From Tubulanus polymorphus (Eukaryota > Nemertea > Palaeonemertea > Tubulaniformes > Tubulanidae): a DNA stretch of 64,000 nucleotides. Location of the stretch: the NCBI RefSeq assembly GCF_964204645.1, contig NC_134025.1, positions 15,532,001-15,596,000 on the forward strand, read 5' to 3'. The position numbers were made by a program, and so were the translations under genes. The notes under the pieces are model-generated. The model was not told where the DNA came from. It saw only the letters and a list, made by a program, of their open reading frames with translations, and searched no databases. Shown piece by piece: positions 11,155 through 22,699 of the stretch (position 1 is its first letter; every line of letters begins with the position of its first letter).

Positions 11155-12446
11155 GTTACATTGTTCACGTAATGAAATACTGAAATCTAATTGGATCCGT
11201 ATATTCCGCGGAAGATGGCGGACGGGTTAAACCTGTCCTATTCTGACTGCGAATGCAGGTGGCGCAGAATTGGACAGGCGACCAGTCTATTACTTTTCCA
11301 ACAATAATGAGGGGTGGTAGGTAGTCATGCAATTCAAGTCATCATTTATTACACGTTACTTCCGTGTTGTTGAAAATCTCGCGAGTCCTGGACTAAACCC
11401 CAATGAACAATGTGATCTGTGTGCTGGCCACAAATGCACACACATCACACTACACTACCCATTACACACTCCAGTACCCACAGCTTTCATATATCCATCC
11501 AAATATTTAGTGGCTTTCTTCCTGGATTTTACAAGGTTCTTGGTCATATGGCATATTTCATTTTAGTGTGTGCCACCCGTAAAAATTTTCTTTATTGCGT
11601 TTAATTCATTGGTGTATGCTAAAGATCTATTAATCCTTTTTTGATAAGTTACGGCTGTTGTCACATAAAATTATTTATTTTAGTTTGACAGTAGTAGTCC
11701 AATTTTCTGGCCTATGATCTTTGACCGGGCTTCTCTCCGTAAATGTACCTCACACAATAAAATTTATTACTGCATATGGAAAGAATAATCATATACTACG
11801 TGAAAATAATATTTGTTTTCGATGCGCCATTGCCTGAAAACGGCAGCAGATGACTAAAGTAACAAATCTCAGGTGACGGATTTTCAACCAAAAATAGTTG
11901 ATAAAAATCATATTAACCAGTATAGCAGCGGGTTATCAATTGAGAACTAGAGAATTGGAGAGGGCTTTTCATTTTAAGAATATCCATGTGTAATTATCCT
12001 AATGATCACAGTCATGAGAGCCCAATCTTGAAACATGTCCCTATGCTACATGTGACGGATTTGTAGCGTTTTCACATGAACGGTTGCAGTAGCGTACGCA
12101 CAAACCTTCTCCTCCTATTTTACATGAATGGGCTTCTCCACGCAGCTAAGTATAATAGATCAGGATTTTCCATTCTATTAATAGGACATAATTCAGCATT
12201 CGTATATACACGTCTAGTCGACAGATGTGCTGTCATTTAGCAGCAGAGCGTGGCTGGCTGTAGCGTAAGCACAGGCAGCAATCAGAAGTCAAGATTAATC
12301 TTAATCAAATAACAATATAAACTTTTATTGCATGAACTAACAATTAACATTCTAATGGAACACAGGTATGTTTTAAGTATTGTTTGAATAATAAATCTTC
12401 CTCAATTTAAATTTAATTTGCGCGTACTTCTCGTTTGATTTCATTT
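11155..12446. other. Non-coding stretch
   Basis: No gene was recognised. The first 150 bases may be a promoter for the 11058-11154 exon. From about 12050 the sequence carries copies of a TAGCGT-nn-GCACA motif that also occurs beyond the transposase gene, so the transposon may begin near here. Confidence 0.4.
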
Positions 12447-12499
12447 TTAGAGATCAAGTTGTGCCTGTAACTCAATTTCGATGCCCTTACATTGTTTGT

Positions 12500-12620
12500 A
12501 TTCGATACCTGCTTGTTTTAAATCAGCTTCGCTGAACGTGAATGGGGCCATGACCCATAATGTCAAGAGGACCAAAAAACAGCCGCCGTCTGTCGACAAT
12601 ATCAACGTCTGGACGCTTAG
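12500..12620 (-). pseudogene. Fragment sharing a PKRPD module with 20830-20960
   Basis: On the minus strand it reads DWPKRPDVDIVDRRRLF, then PLDIMGHGP. The stretch at about 20830-20960 reads DWPKRPDFETINRGCLF, then PLAICGHDP. The spaced identities (DWPKRPD, LF, PL-I, GH-P) imply a shared coding ancestor, probably a mobile gene. I do not know the family. Confidence 0.4.
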
Positions 12621-12781
12621 GCCAGTCGTAGCTTGTAGCGCCGGTAAATATAATATAAAGTAAATATAATAACTTGTATTAAATTGTAATTGAAATAACA
12701 TGTGTAAAATTGTAAATAATATAACATGTGTAAAATTGTTAATAAAGTAACTCGTGTCAAATTGTAAATAAAATTAACAAA

Positions 12782-15026
12782 CTACCGGTATTCATCCCCA
12801 TGAACTATTTTGAGACAAAGACCAACCTGTAATTCATTTATTAAGGGTACGGTGGATCGAAGTTTACGCTTATTGTATAATCCAGTGTATACTACATTTT
12901 GGCAAATAGACATAGGTTTCCGTGGATTAGATGGGGCACTAATGCAAACACGACAGAAACAACTAAACTCTTTGACTTCAATATTCGCACTTATACCGCA
13001 TTTTCTAAAAGTATGAAGGTGCCTGCTGCCAATTACTGTTTGCACAGAGTTTACAAATGGTTCATTGCGGTTTATCTCGTTAATCGACGTATCAATGTGT
13101 GACTGTTTGGTCAAGGGGTCATCCAGAAGCAGATTTTTGCTACAAAATTCGAACATATCTGAACCATTCTTGATAATGAACTTTCCGGATGCTATGGCCC
13201 GTCGACTGCTCGATTTACAATTCCAATTTCGCCATACCCTTGACCTTTGCCGTGCTCCAAGCCGTAGTAATGTCTTTCAATTGGGATATGTGTTTTAGCA
13301 AGGTAACCAAAACAGCCTTTGCTTTTGTACTGTGAGGCGCAACCGTCCGAAAAGATTATTACTTTTTCAAATTCATTTCCAATATTTTCAAGAAGCGAGT
13401 CGTAAGCTTTCTGAAAATAGTGTTCTACAGCGTGGAAGTCGTGGTTTATGTCATCCGATATAATGATAAATGCATGTCGCACGGCGGTTTCGGAATTCGG
13501 TAATTTATAGTATGCAACACATGGGTGTAATGTAACTTGTCTTTTTCCGAAATACGCGCCTTTGATTTCATTTTGATAACTAATTTCTCTATTCTTTGCG
13601 AAATCTACGATAAACAATGCCTAATTATCGGGTAAATTTTCGCGGAGGTTTCGATATTGATAAGATTGCCAGCGAGCAGTAAAGGCATGTCGTACAAATG
13701 TAACACCACTGCTATTCTGAAGATCAATTTCAAATTCAGACAAGATCTCGGCTAATATGCCACGCTTTGTAATTAGAGAATATTTTAATCTGCCATTAGA
13801 ATCCTCGTGTTTTTCCCAGTGATTCCACATGATTATCTCGTCAGTTGATATATTGCTATACAAGGCACGGATAGTGTCAACGTGGTACTTGCATTTGTCA
13901 CATTCAGACAAGCTACACGAGCGGTTGTAAAAACGACTGGCATCTGATTTAGGACATTAAAGTATGTCGAGTATATTGAGCTATGAAGCGATAATGAACT
14001 GGTACACACGGGTACATACTTCTCTTGTAGATGAGAGAAGACGAACATTTCTGGGCCTCAACAGAGTGAACTTTGTAAACCCGATTCGTATCTGAGGGTT
14101 TTCTTTCTGAAATATACCATATGCTGCTTTTAGAGAGCATGTCATAAGGTAGCCTGGCCCGTGTTTGTTAACGAACCTTTTCTCCGGACGTATAGAGGAT
14201 ATATCCTCCCGCATGTATAAAGCACGAATTGTGTTTATTTGGGCCAAGTTAAGTTTAGAGAGCCGTGGTTTTCGAGTGAGGCCCACTTTTTGGGCTTTGG
14301 TAATAGTATGACGATTGAGCCCAGTTTCTTTACTGAGACGGCTGCTACTAACTCTCTTTCTATTCTCGATAAACTGCAATGCAACTGATTTAACTACGTG
14401 TTTACTGCAGTTTTTCACGCCATTGGGAAATTGATAGGATTTTGATGGAAGTGTGGGTGAATTTGATTTTTCAAACAATTTTTTCACAATAACAGCATAT
14501 TTTGGGCATAGCTTTATTGGCTTTGTGTGTTGCATTGTAGAGTGATTGCTTTGAATTATATGGGCCGATCTCGTCACCACCAGTGCTACATGCATTTTTT
14601 GTCTGGGAATTGCCCTCAATGGCCACTCTTTTACTTTCGCCGGTCATATTCTCTCACGCGTCGACGTTTTTGCCCGGACCAGTTGACTCTTTTTTTACAC
14701 TTTCATTCTCGCCATGCGGCACGTTCGTCAACCACCTGGCCTCTCGTCTTAGGCATTAACTTAATACAAAGTCCACCATCAGTTTCTTTAACTGAAGAGC
14801 TTAAGCTTTTTTCTTCCTCTTTCCAATTTGCCCGAAGACGACGATTGCTATTGCGTGTTTGTATTTTAATGTGTTCCCGTTTTTTAAGCGATTCTTCTTT
14901 ACACTCTACCTTAAGCTTCAGCCTTCGTTCTCGTGCTGCAATTCGTTGGCGAATTTTATACTCTTCGTATTTTTCGGGATCATTTCGTTTTAGATTTTGT
15001 CGGTACAGTGCCGTCCTTGAAGTCAT
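12782..15026 (-). pseudogene. DDE-like transposase-family protein, broken
   Basis: The gene reads leftward from an ATG at 15026. The N-terminus is Arg/Lys/Glu-rich (MTSRTALYRQNLKRNDPEKY, then repeated RQRIAARERRLKLK), as in a family of invertebrate transposon proteins I know only as uncharacterised. Next come LYMREDISSIRPEKR and ENPQIRIGFTKFTLLRPRNV, a Cys-rich CDKCKYH block, IVDFAKN, VRHAFIIISDDINHD, then FSDGCASQYKSKG and HYYGLEHGKG. The C-terminal part has SRHLHTFRKCG. The Asp residues in IVDF and FSDG are probable catalytic residues of an RNase H-like fold. Defects: frame loss around 14640-14700, stops near 13912-13980, a stop at 13618-13620 and a frame change near 13190. Superfamily unassigned. 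Confidence 0.65.
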
Positions 15027-17228
15027 CTGGAAGAACCAGGAATATATTGCCAACTGATGACAGATGACGTTAAAATCAGTTTAGGCCAAACTCTACTAAT
15101 TATATAATTTGTGGTGAAAATATCAAATACGTCTGTCTGATCGAGTGATAAATTCGCTTTAGTTAGTTTTCAATTGAGTTTAGTGGGCTTATTAGATTGA
15201 AATCGTCTAGCCTAAATAGCGTAGTCACAAATTATCAGTCACACAAATAGCGTCCGCACAGAGATGGCTGTCACGCGTGTAGCGTTGTTTACAAATCAAT
15301 CAATAATCCCCACCCTGTGGGCAACGTAGTTGACCTTGGTGCTATCGCCATGTTTTTTATCAACTGGAGGGTAAAAGTTTGCAAAAGATCAAAGTTTATT
15401 TACGATTTGAAGTATTTTTGGCATAAGAAAAACAATTCAATGATTTCCTACGCTACTTGTTAACTACGCTATCATGCGTGGTGTAATATTGCAAATCTCA
15501 TTATAACAAAAACGTGAACTTACTACTGCAGTTTCCAATTACTCTTGCGCGCCCATCGTATACAAGATTAAAAAAAGTGCGATATGACGTCATCAACTCC
15601 ATATATGGACCTACGCAGGCTGGTTTTGACGCTACCGATGCGTGACGGAAAAAAATATCGTAGCGTTCGCTCTTATTGATTTATTGATTTTTGTGTCTGA
15701 CTAGCCACACCGGGTTCAATCGTTCACTCTAGTTACATATCACTGAACAATTTATTGAGTTAACAGTATTTGCTTCGGCAGTATTGTATATATTTGTGCT
15801 AAATGTGTAAGTTTGATGAAGATGATTCTGTGACGGCGTAGTGTGCGCACTTCTTGGTTAACTTCTGTGGTTATTTTTATGGGGAATATACCAGTCTTTA
15901 GTTGATGATACACCATAAATTGATCATGCACAATGTCAGCTATTATACCAGAGTTGAATGAGATAATCTGTGAACACATATTTCGATGAACTGTGATGAC
16001 ACCATTCGTTTTGAATAGGTAGAAAATTCCGTCACAATGTATCGTCCACACACAATTAAATAATCAAATTTATCAAGAAAACAACCTCAAATCAGCCTCA
16101 TATTATAATATTTGTTAGAATAATTCATTATAAAGCAAAACATGCCGAAATATTGTGTTTGGATACATTATTTTTCTTGTATTATGCAAAAGGCTTCAGG
16201 GGACGGAATGGTACACACTAAAATGAAATCTATCATATACTGCGAAAAAATAATCAAGCTTTAACTAGAGGTCAAGGGATCTTGAAAACTTGAGCATATT
16301 GTTTTCTGAACAATCAATAAATGTTCCTGCTAATCCAAACAAGAGCAAATGATGCATTCTGTGGGTTATATTTGTCAAAATACACTTCCAGCTAAGTCAT
16401 ACAAATAATTTACACAATACAAGTGTGTTTTCTTAAGTAACACAGACAATGACTGGAGCTGGCAGGAACAAATACCTCAGATAAATCTTTTCCCTTGATC
16501 TTATTGACTTGAATGCTGAATAGAGTTGAATTTTATGACATTTGCTCAATGAAACAAAATTGAACTGGATATGATGTTTTAGTTGTTCAATAAAGTAAGA
16601 TTTAATTGGATTTGATATTTTTTTGCTTGAATTTGATTGAATTTGCAGTTTCAGCACATGGCTAATTAGCATCAAGGTCATCATTCATCCGATTTGAGAA
16701 AAAGCTATTATTCCAAGATTTTGCATAATTGTCAATGATATTTTCTGTAGTGCAAATAAAAATATTCGTTAAACCTTATTTGCTGCCAATGCTTGCTGGA
16801 ACAATGCTTGCTAAACAATCTTCCACGAGTCGTGACCCGTCGTGAGTTCACTCATAATTTAAATTTCAGATGCTATATCATGCCAGTATTAGATGACTGT
16901 TTAAATAGATATACCTTTTTTTCATCCGCAGCTCCACCATCATCAGCCTGAATCTCATTTTCCTGTAGAATAAAAGAGCAGAAAAAATATGTCTAATCTC
17001 TAACTCAGTAAAGGTCTACGAACACCATGCCTATCTGGCAATATGCCTGTCAATCTGACTATTTCAGGGCTTAACCCTTTAAAGGTTTCAATTGTTTCTG
17101 GTTTCCATTTTCCAGGGTTTCAATTGATTGCAAAACAAGAGGCTCATGGACCTCATACCTTCATGATGCAGTAGAAGAATGATTCAGTATTCAACGTTTT
17201 ACAGAAAGATTTACATTGTAACGATGTT
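15027..17228. other. Non-coding stretch
   Basis: Apart from the subterminal motifs up to about 15672, nothing was recognised. Open frames at 15752-16051 and 16433-16684 (minus) lack motifs and splice support. Confidence 0.4.
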
Positions 17229-18182
17229 TTAACTCTTTCCGTGTTGAATATGTTATTGATAAATGGTATTCAGCTGTGATGAATTAGTTTCATTGTTTTA
17301 GAACAATTTTGTATTTGTAGTAGAGCTTATGACCTCAGCTACCAGAAACTTATTTTCAAAATTTCAATTTGGGGTCTTGGGGTCGAGTAGAACCCTCAAA
17401 ACAGTAAAATTTTGCAGTATATATTCGCTATGAAATACTTTTTGAAAAAGTTAGAGATATATATTCAAAAAGACATCCAGGAGAAAAATCCATGGTTTGG
17501 AGTTGTGTTTTGATATGTTATGGGGTAAAATCCCCCAAAATTCAATGACCACGCCTTGACCCCTAGCTGGAGCAGTGACAGTTGGAGCAGGTACGGCTGG
17601 ATTGGCGTCGCTTCCAGAGCTGTCTGAAGGAAGCGCTGATGGTGGTGGTTCCTCGTCACTTTGACTAGCTTCATCACTTTCAAATTCGGTCTAACTGGTG
17701 TTTTCATTTTCATTATCACTTTCGTTATCACTTTCATTATCACTTTCATCTACATTATCATTATCATTGCTACTATCAAAAACGAGAACTCTGACTTGTT
17801 CGTGAAACGTTTGTTTGCCATGATTGCTTAAAATAACTGCAGACGCTCGTAAATGTATGCGAGTCTGTAATGCTGTAGCCGCATATTGTATACGTTCATA
17901 TATGTAATCACCTAGTTACTATCACAGTCAGTATGTATGTCAGTGCATCTAATCATTCAAAACACGTGAAATTCCACATTGAAATTGCTGGAAGCTCAGC
18001 TAGTAGCTAGTAGTAACAACCCCTTCATGTGTTAGATGCTTCTAATAGCATTAACGACTAGCCAATCAGCAACAAAGTCACCTGATAACATCGGCGAATA
18101 TTTCTGCCAACACCGATCTAAGATGACCAATTTCACGTCAATTCTTGGCAAACCAGTTCTCTGACGACATCGAAAGAGTTAA
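17229..18182 (-). mobile_element. piggyBac-like non-autonomous element, TTAA-flanked
   Basis: TTAA at 17229-17232 is followed by CTCTTTCCGTGTTG. At the other edge, ...CGACATCGAAAGAG precedes TTAA (18179-18182). The ends are inverted repeats over CTCTTTC. TTAA target duplication and C-rich or CTC-rich ends are hallmarks of piggyBac-type elements; Kolobok elements also use TTAA. Inside is an acidic N-terminal-like frame (17465-17821) and no catalytic domain. Confidence 0.5.
17465..17821 (-). pseudogene. Acidic N-terminal remnant, piggyBac transposase-like
   Basis: An ATG at 17821 is out of frame with the rest. The continuing frame reads through DSSNDNDNVDESDNESDNES, a stop, then FESDEASQSDEEPPPSALP and a Pro/Ala-rich stretch. 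An Asp/Glu/Ser-rich N-terminus is usual in piggyBac transposases. The DDD catalytic domain is absent. The acidic run comes from a TCATTATCACTT-type microsatellite, so simple-repeat origin is an alternative. Confidence 0.35.
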
Positions 18183-19649
18183 AATAGTTAAGATGGTATA
18201 GGCTATGTGGCGTTAATGTTCATTTTCTGTTAATATATCCTCCAGGAATAGAATACATGCAATATGAGCTTTTTGCGCGAACGATAACTCGCGCGAGCAT
18301 TCTACGAAATCAGCACTTTGCGCGAGGTGAAACTATCTAAGTGTCTCTTAAATGTAGAGCGAACTAGACGCCATGATGAATCATTTCACTCTCTAACTTG
18401 ATTACTCATTCATGTATTTGGCTTGGCGAACTAATTAAACGAAATAAATCCTAAACGAAAAGACATATTTTGTAAATGTGGTGGGAACTAATAATTTTTA
18501 GTAGCCGCCGCCGCAAATTGTGACTGAATGATTAAGCCCTAAATGCGTAATTAGATTAAATCATACATTGTCATCTCTCCCTGGTTTTGAATATAAATTC
18601 TTAAGCCTTGAATTATAAACCTAAATACACATTCGACATGCCAAACGAAAAGACTACATTTTATAGCTCCTTGTAATACATTCCGATACGTACACGTGTG
18701 ATAATGAATGCTTTGCGCTAATTTAGTATTCACGAGCAGAAAACTCTTAGGAAGGATAGGAAACAATCCGAAATGGGGTGATGAACCTAATTCAGCAAAC
18801 TAAAGGAGTAGTGAGATATGACCATTGTAAATTTAACTAAATTTCTCAACAGGCAATGACATTCCAGCAGAACTGACATGGCTTTTAGAAAATTTGTCAT
18901 TCCATGTGTTTTAAATTAGAAAATTTTTGGTTATCTCCAGTCATGAATAGGTACAATTTTTGAGCTTTTAAACAACTCAGGTACATCACCAGTAGACATT
19001 TAAAAACATGCAATAAAAGTGTTGATATAACATCTGTAACCGGCTGGTTGTTGTATTGGCGGGCTGGCTGGGGAACTAGCATTTACACCAGCGGTACAGG
19101 ATTCCATCCATCAGGAACAACAAGGCAGTTAAACCTTATATGTACAATCCTTATTGCATCCCGGAATGAGAATGATTATCATAGCTTTACATAGTCTTTA
19201 TATACAGAATCATGAGTATAATGTGAGAACTAGGTGTCAGACAAGTTGTAGACATCAGGACTCACAAACAAACACCTAGTGACATGTTTGAGAGACATAA
19301 ATTAATTATCGATGAGCACTGACTATAGCTAATTATTGTGAAAACATATTGAGTAATGTCATGTTGATTACGACCTTAAAGCACATATTGACAGTATAGT
19401 CATAAGTTATATTATATTATTATTATCGTTGTTATGAACTGTTCAATATGACATTGTAGATCTAAATGATTATGAAATATGCAAATTATATCAGGGTGAC
19501 ACATCTATAACTCTTTTTAGAACCTTTTCGCTTATACAGTAGATTCCGGTTACCTCAGATCTTGGGGGACCGTGGGAAATTATCCGAGGTGAACGATGTC
19601 CGTCCACATCGATGTATAAAAATCCATAGAAGCAAAAACAGTACAAATC
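18183..19649. other. Non-coding stretch
   Basis: No gene was recognised. CAGTAGATTCCGGTTACCTC after TA at 19536-19560 resembles the start of pogo/Tigger-type inverted repeats, but no partner end was found. Confidence 0.4.
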
Positions 19650-19691
19650 TCATTTTCTAATGAGTAATATATATTTATTATAGCGAACGTT

Positions 19692-19719
19692 TTTCGGAGT
19701 TACATTATCCCCTCTTCAG
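19692..19719 (-). ncRNA. Hammerhead-like ribozyme core in PLE
   Basis: On the minus strand, CTGAAGA (19719-19713) is followed by GGGG...CTCC as a possible helix II and then GAAA (19695-19692). This matches the CUGANGA...GAAA hammerhead core at the position where PLEs are known to carry such ribozymes. Confidence 0.5.
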
Positions 19720-19888
19720 GCAAAGCACAAGTGATTAAATTTACATATCATACTGGTATTTATATAGAATAAGACGAAGCTAATTACAAAAAATTTCAAA
19801 TTACTGAGTGACGAGATAATCATAATACAAAGAAAATTAATTACACACAATCTAAATTACTGAGTGAAGATATTTGACTCGTAGTTAA

Positions 19889-20098
19889 TTATCTAAAAAC
19901 ATTGAGAATGAATGCTGACCCGTGTTCGAATAGTTGTTGATTAAGGGAGGGCTGTTGAGTTTTGATAAAAAGTGCTTCTCTAATTTTGCAATCTAAATCA
20001 GAGGAACCTTTATCTAAAATTTTGAAATTCTTTTCGCTAAACGAGACCTGACAGTCACGGCAATTTGACAGATGTTGGCCAATTGCTTGAATCAACAA
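19889..20098 (-). pseudogene. PLE polyprotein C-terminal tail
   Basis: The frame reads AIGQHLSNCRDCQVSFSEKN, FKILDKGSSDLDCKIREALF and LNQQLFEHGSAFILNVFR. It aligns directly with the end of the 6533-7228 protein (AIGQHL..., FKILDKANSDFECKIREALF, LNLQLFQNGSSFILNVFR). It starts just after the GIY-YIG motif, so no catalytic residues remain. Confidence 0.8.
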
Positions 20099-20110
20099 CT
20101 ATTCGAACAG

Positions 20111-20790
20111 ATATAAAATTACACAGTCATCTAGACAAATACCCATAGAATCAATATCTGTATAAAATATAACCCTTTGTGTCGACGATTACATACAGTT
20201 CTCAACATGTTTGATGACTTCATTGTGACGGAAAATATCTCTGCCAGTGGTGTGCGAGTCATTCACATGAAATGACATGAATTATTGATCGGGATTTCCC
20301 CGCTGTTGTATGTACCTGCTGAGATTGTGCAGCGTTTGCACGTAGTTCGCCGATGTTTAGGTTCAAGCGAAAAATACTTTGTTTTTTGCAAATTCAATAA
20401 TTAGTATTCTATTTGAACATTCACTAGATTTAAATTGATTAACTAGAGGCCCACAGGCCTTGTGAGCGTCAGGTAAAGTACTTTGCATAGCCAAGACATT
20501 TTAAAATGACTTTGAGCACAGATTCTCCCTCCCCCACTCTGCAAAATGCATTTAATTCAAAAAAATTCCTTTAGTCCTTCATGTTTTCATAAGAAAAACA
20601 TTTTGTGCCCAGCTTGTCTTACAATCTGTCAGCTCTGGTAACTCTGTCAGTTCTTCAATTTTGGGATCATCCGCACATAAAAGTTAAGTTTTTTCATCAA
20701 TATAACCACTGGCTTGCACTTAGACTTAAAAACAGTTCAGAACCAATAACGAACAACACAAAACATTGTTTTCAAGCGTTAATTGTTAAG
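20111..20790. other. Non-coding stretch
   Basis: No gene, repeat end or motif could be supported here. Confidence 0.4.
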
Positions 20791-21223
20791 ACTACTTTTC
20801 AGCTGTCTATATTCTCTTTTGATGTCTGGAAGGGCGCGGAACCTGAACGGGTCGTGTCCGCATATCGCCAGAGGGCACTTAAACAAACAACCCCTGTTTA
20901 TGGTCTCAAAATCTGGTCTCTTCGGCCAGTCAAAATGAGAGCCCGTTCCGTGCAAAAATTTTACATCAATTTGTTCACTACCAAATTCCAAGTCACCAGC
21001 ATCACTCTCAGCATCATACACGAGCTGCTGAACCGTTTCATCCAGCCAAATTGTTTTATCCTGGCTGTTGCCATCTTGGATTTTATGCAGATGGCAGCAA
21101 CGACTGATACTGATAGATATGCCCTTCTAGAAGAAGGGTTAAGTGATACCGTATCACATACGGTACGGGTATGCTAGCTTGCCAATTTGTACCGTATGCC
21201 ATACGGTAGTGGTATTGTAAGGG
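20791..21223 (-). mobile_element. piggyBac end fused to a PKRPD module
   Basis: From the right edge (21223, preceded by TTTA rather than TTAA) the minus strand reads CCCTTACAATACCACTACCG, an inner inverted repeat around GGCATACGG, then the start of a protein frame with LVYDAESDAGDLEFGSEQI. The same order occurs at 55436-55690. After about 20990 the two copies part: this one continues into the PKRPD frame also seen near 12500. The junction suggests recombination or capture. Confidence 0.6.
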
Positions 21224-22045
21224 TAAAGTGTAAAAATTATTGATTTTCCGATGTGAGTGAAATCGACAGTTCACTAGATCGATGCATATGTTTATACATT
21301 ATTCTAAAACAGACTGATAGCCAATTATTTTCAGATTTACCAACATCTCAGTTCCAATAGAATTTGCAGCATTGTGATGGCAAACAGTGACGTTCGCAAC
21401 CAATGATTCGACAATGTATTTCATGATAATACCGAATGACAATCATTATAATTTAATTAAATTTGATTAGTTTTTTATATTGCTTTTAAAGAACGTCCTC
21501 AATGGGGCAATTGTATGTCAAACATCGGTGATTTTATCAAAAACAGTGCTTTGTTCAGGTTTCTGTAATGGTAATTACACTAAAATTGAAATTTAAAGAA
21601 TTTAAATAAACTAGGAATTTACCAAAATTTTTGTTGAAACTTCTTATATTAAAACTTAAAAAAGAGAGATTATCAGCCCCAAGTTTTAGTGAGGACACAA
21701 ATCTGAGTAATATTTATTATAGAAGTATTTGAAAGGATGTCAAACGGGTCCACTTACATTTATGCACAACAGGTATAAATCAATACAGTTATAACAATTT
21801 ACATTTATGCTCTTTGATTAATCTTAAGATAAATGCATTCTCATTTCAAAGGTTTACCGAAAATATTCTCACAAAACTCCATTTTAAAAGTTTGCACGAT
21901 TGTACTCTGAAGGCTATAATTATTTTCAAATAACTCAGTGTATACCATGCCTTTCTCATGAGTAAAAGTGAGCTTGCATTTATGTCTTAGTAGACATGTA
22001 AGCCACCAAGAATAAAATGATCAAAAAGCTATGAATAAAGAAAAA
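21224..22045. other. Non-coding stretch
   Basis: AT-rich. Nothing was recognised up to the left end of the DIRS element. Confidence 0.4.
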
Positions 22046-22085
22046 ATTACAATTTTTGGAACTAAAATTTGTATTTCTGAGTAGT

Positions 22086-22207
22086 ACTTACCCTTTCCTA
22101 TGGTTTTTGCCAATATTTTCTAAATTTGGATTGATCGCCAATGGTTTTTCTATACGACCCGGCCCTGCGGTATTGCATTTAGCCACAGGCGAAATCCGCC
22201 ATCTTTT
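22086..22207 (+). repeat. DIRS left inverted terminal repeat
   Basis: This matches the reverse complement of 27577-27700 over about 120 bases, including GATTGATCGCCAATGG and ATACGACCCGGCCCTGCGG. The outermost 40 bases (22046-22085) are left-end specific and are mirrored in the internal complementary region. Confidence 0.85.
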
Positions 22208-22253
22208 TATGTCATAGCAGACCCAAAAAATGCAGCTATGTGGGGCAGGTGGG

Positions 22254-22354
22254 TGGGATTCCCACCATAGGAAAGGGTAAGTACTACTCGGAAATACAAA
22301 TTTGAGTTCCAAAAATTGTAATATTTCCGTCAAGTACTGTACCCTTTCCTATGG
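22254..22354 (+). repeat. DIRS internal complementary region
   Basis: 22254-22322 is complementary to the left end (22046-22101, CCATAGGAAAGGGTAAGTAC and on). 22323-22354 is complementary to the right end (27677-27708). The two meet exactly at the inferred outer ends. Confidence 0.85.
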
Positions 22355-22699
22355 TTTTTGCTAGACTAGCCTAGCACAAGGATGGTGGGAAAGGTAGATA
22401 GAAAAACCACCGCTCAAACGCAAGGTAAGAGGGAAAAAAGAGAGCACTTACCCAAGCACGGAATGGAGCACTGTAGCACAGGGAAGACCGGTTGGCCACA
22501 GTGAGTCCGTCCAGCTCAGGGACCACCGAATTTTGCGAAATTAATACTTGCGGATATGAGCCCAAACTATGTACATGGATACACCCCCTGTGATCCTGAT
22601 AATGCAACATAAATATTCTACGCTAAAGGGTCCGATCGGATAGAACGGACACCTTGAGCCATAACAACAGGACCGAGTGAAGCTAATGAGCCTAACTGG

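Larger units (their letters stand above)
12088..15672. repeat. Subterminal TAGCGT-type motifs flanking the transposase gene
   Basis: The motif occurs as TAGCGTACGCACAAAC (about 12092), TAGCGTAAGCACAG (12258), TAGCGTAGTCACAAAT (15217) and TAGCGTCCGCACAG (15249), with shorter TAGCGTT versions at 12063, 15281 and 15661. All lie outside the coding part, on both sides and in the same orientation. They could be transposase-binding sites. Confidence 0.4.
19650..20110 (-). mobile_element. Penelope-like element, 3' end only (copy 2)
   Basis: The element runs leftward: the last 65 or so codons of the PLE protein, a short 3' UTR and a hammerhead-like core at 19692-19719. At its 5' edge (20093-20110), about 18 bases equivalent to coding positions near 19922-19942 appear inverted. 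This is a short inverted 5' tail like those on the other PLE copies. The left limit is approximate. Confidence 0.7.

Noticed and set aside
19536-19600. pogo/Tigger-like end CAGTAGATTCC after TA
   Set aside because: No complementary end or transposase found within the window.
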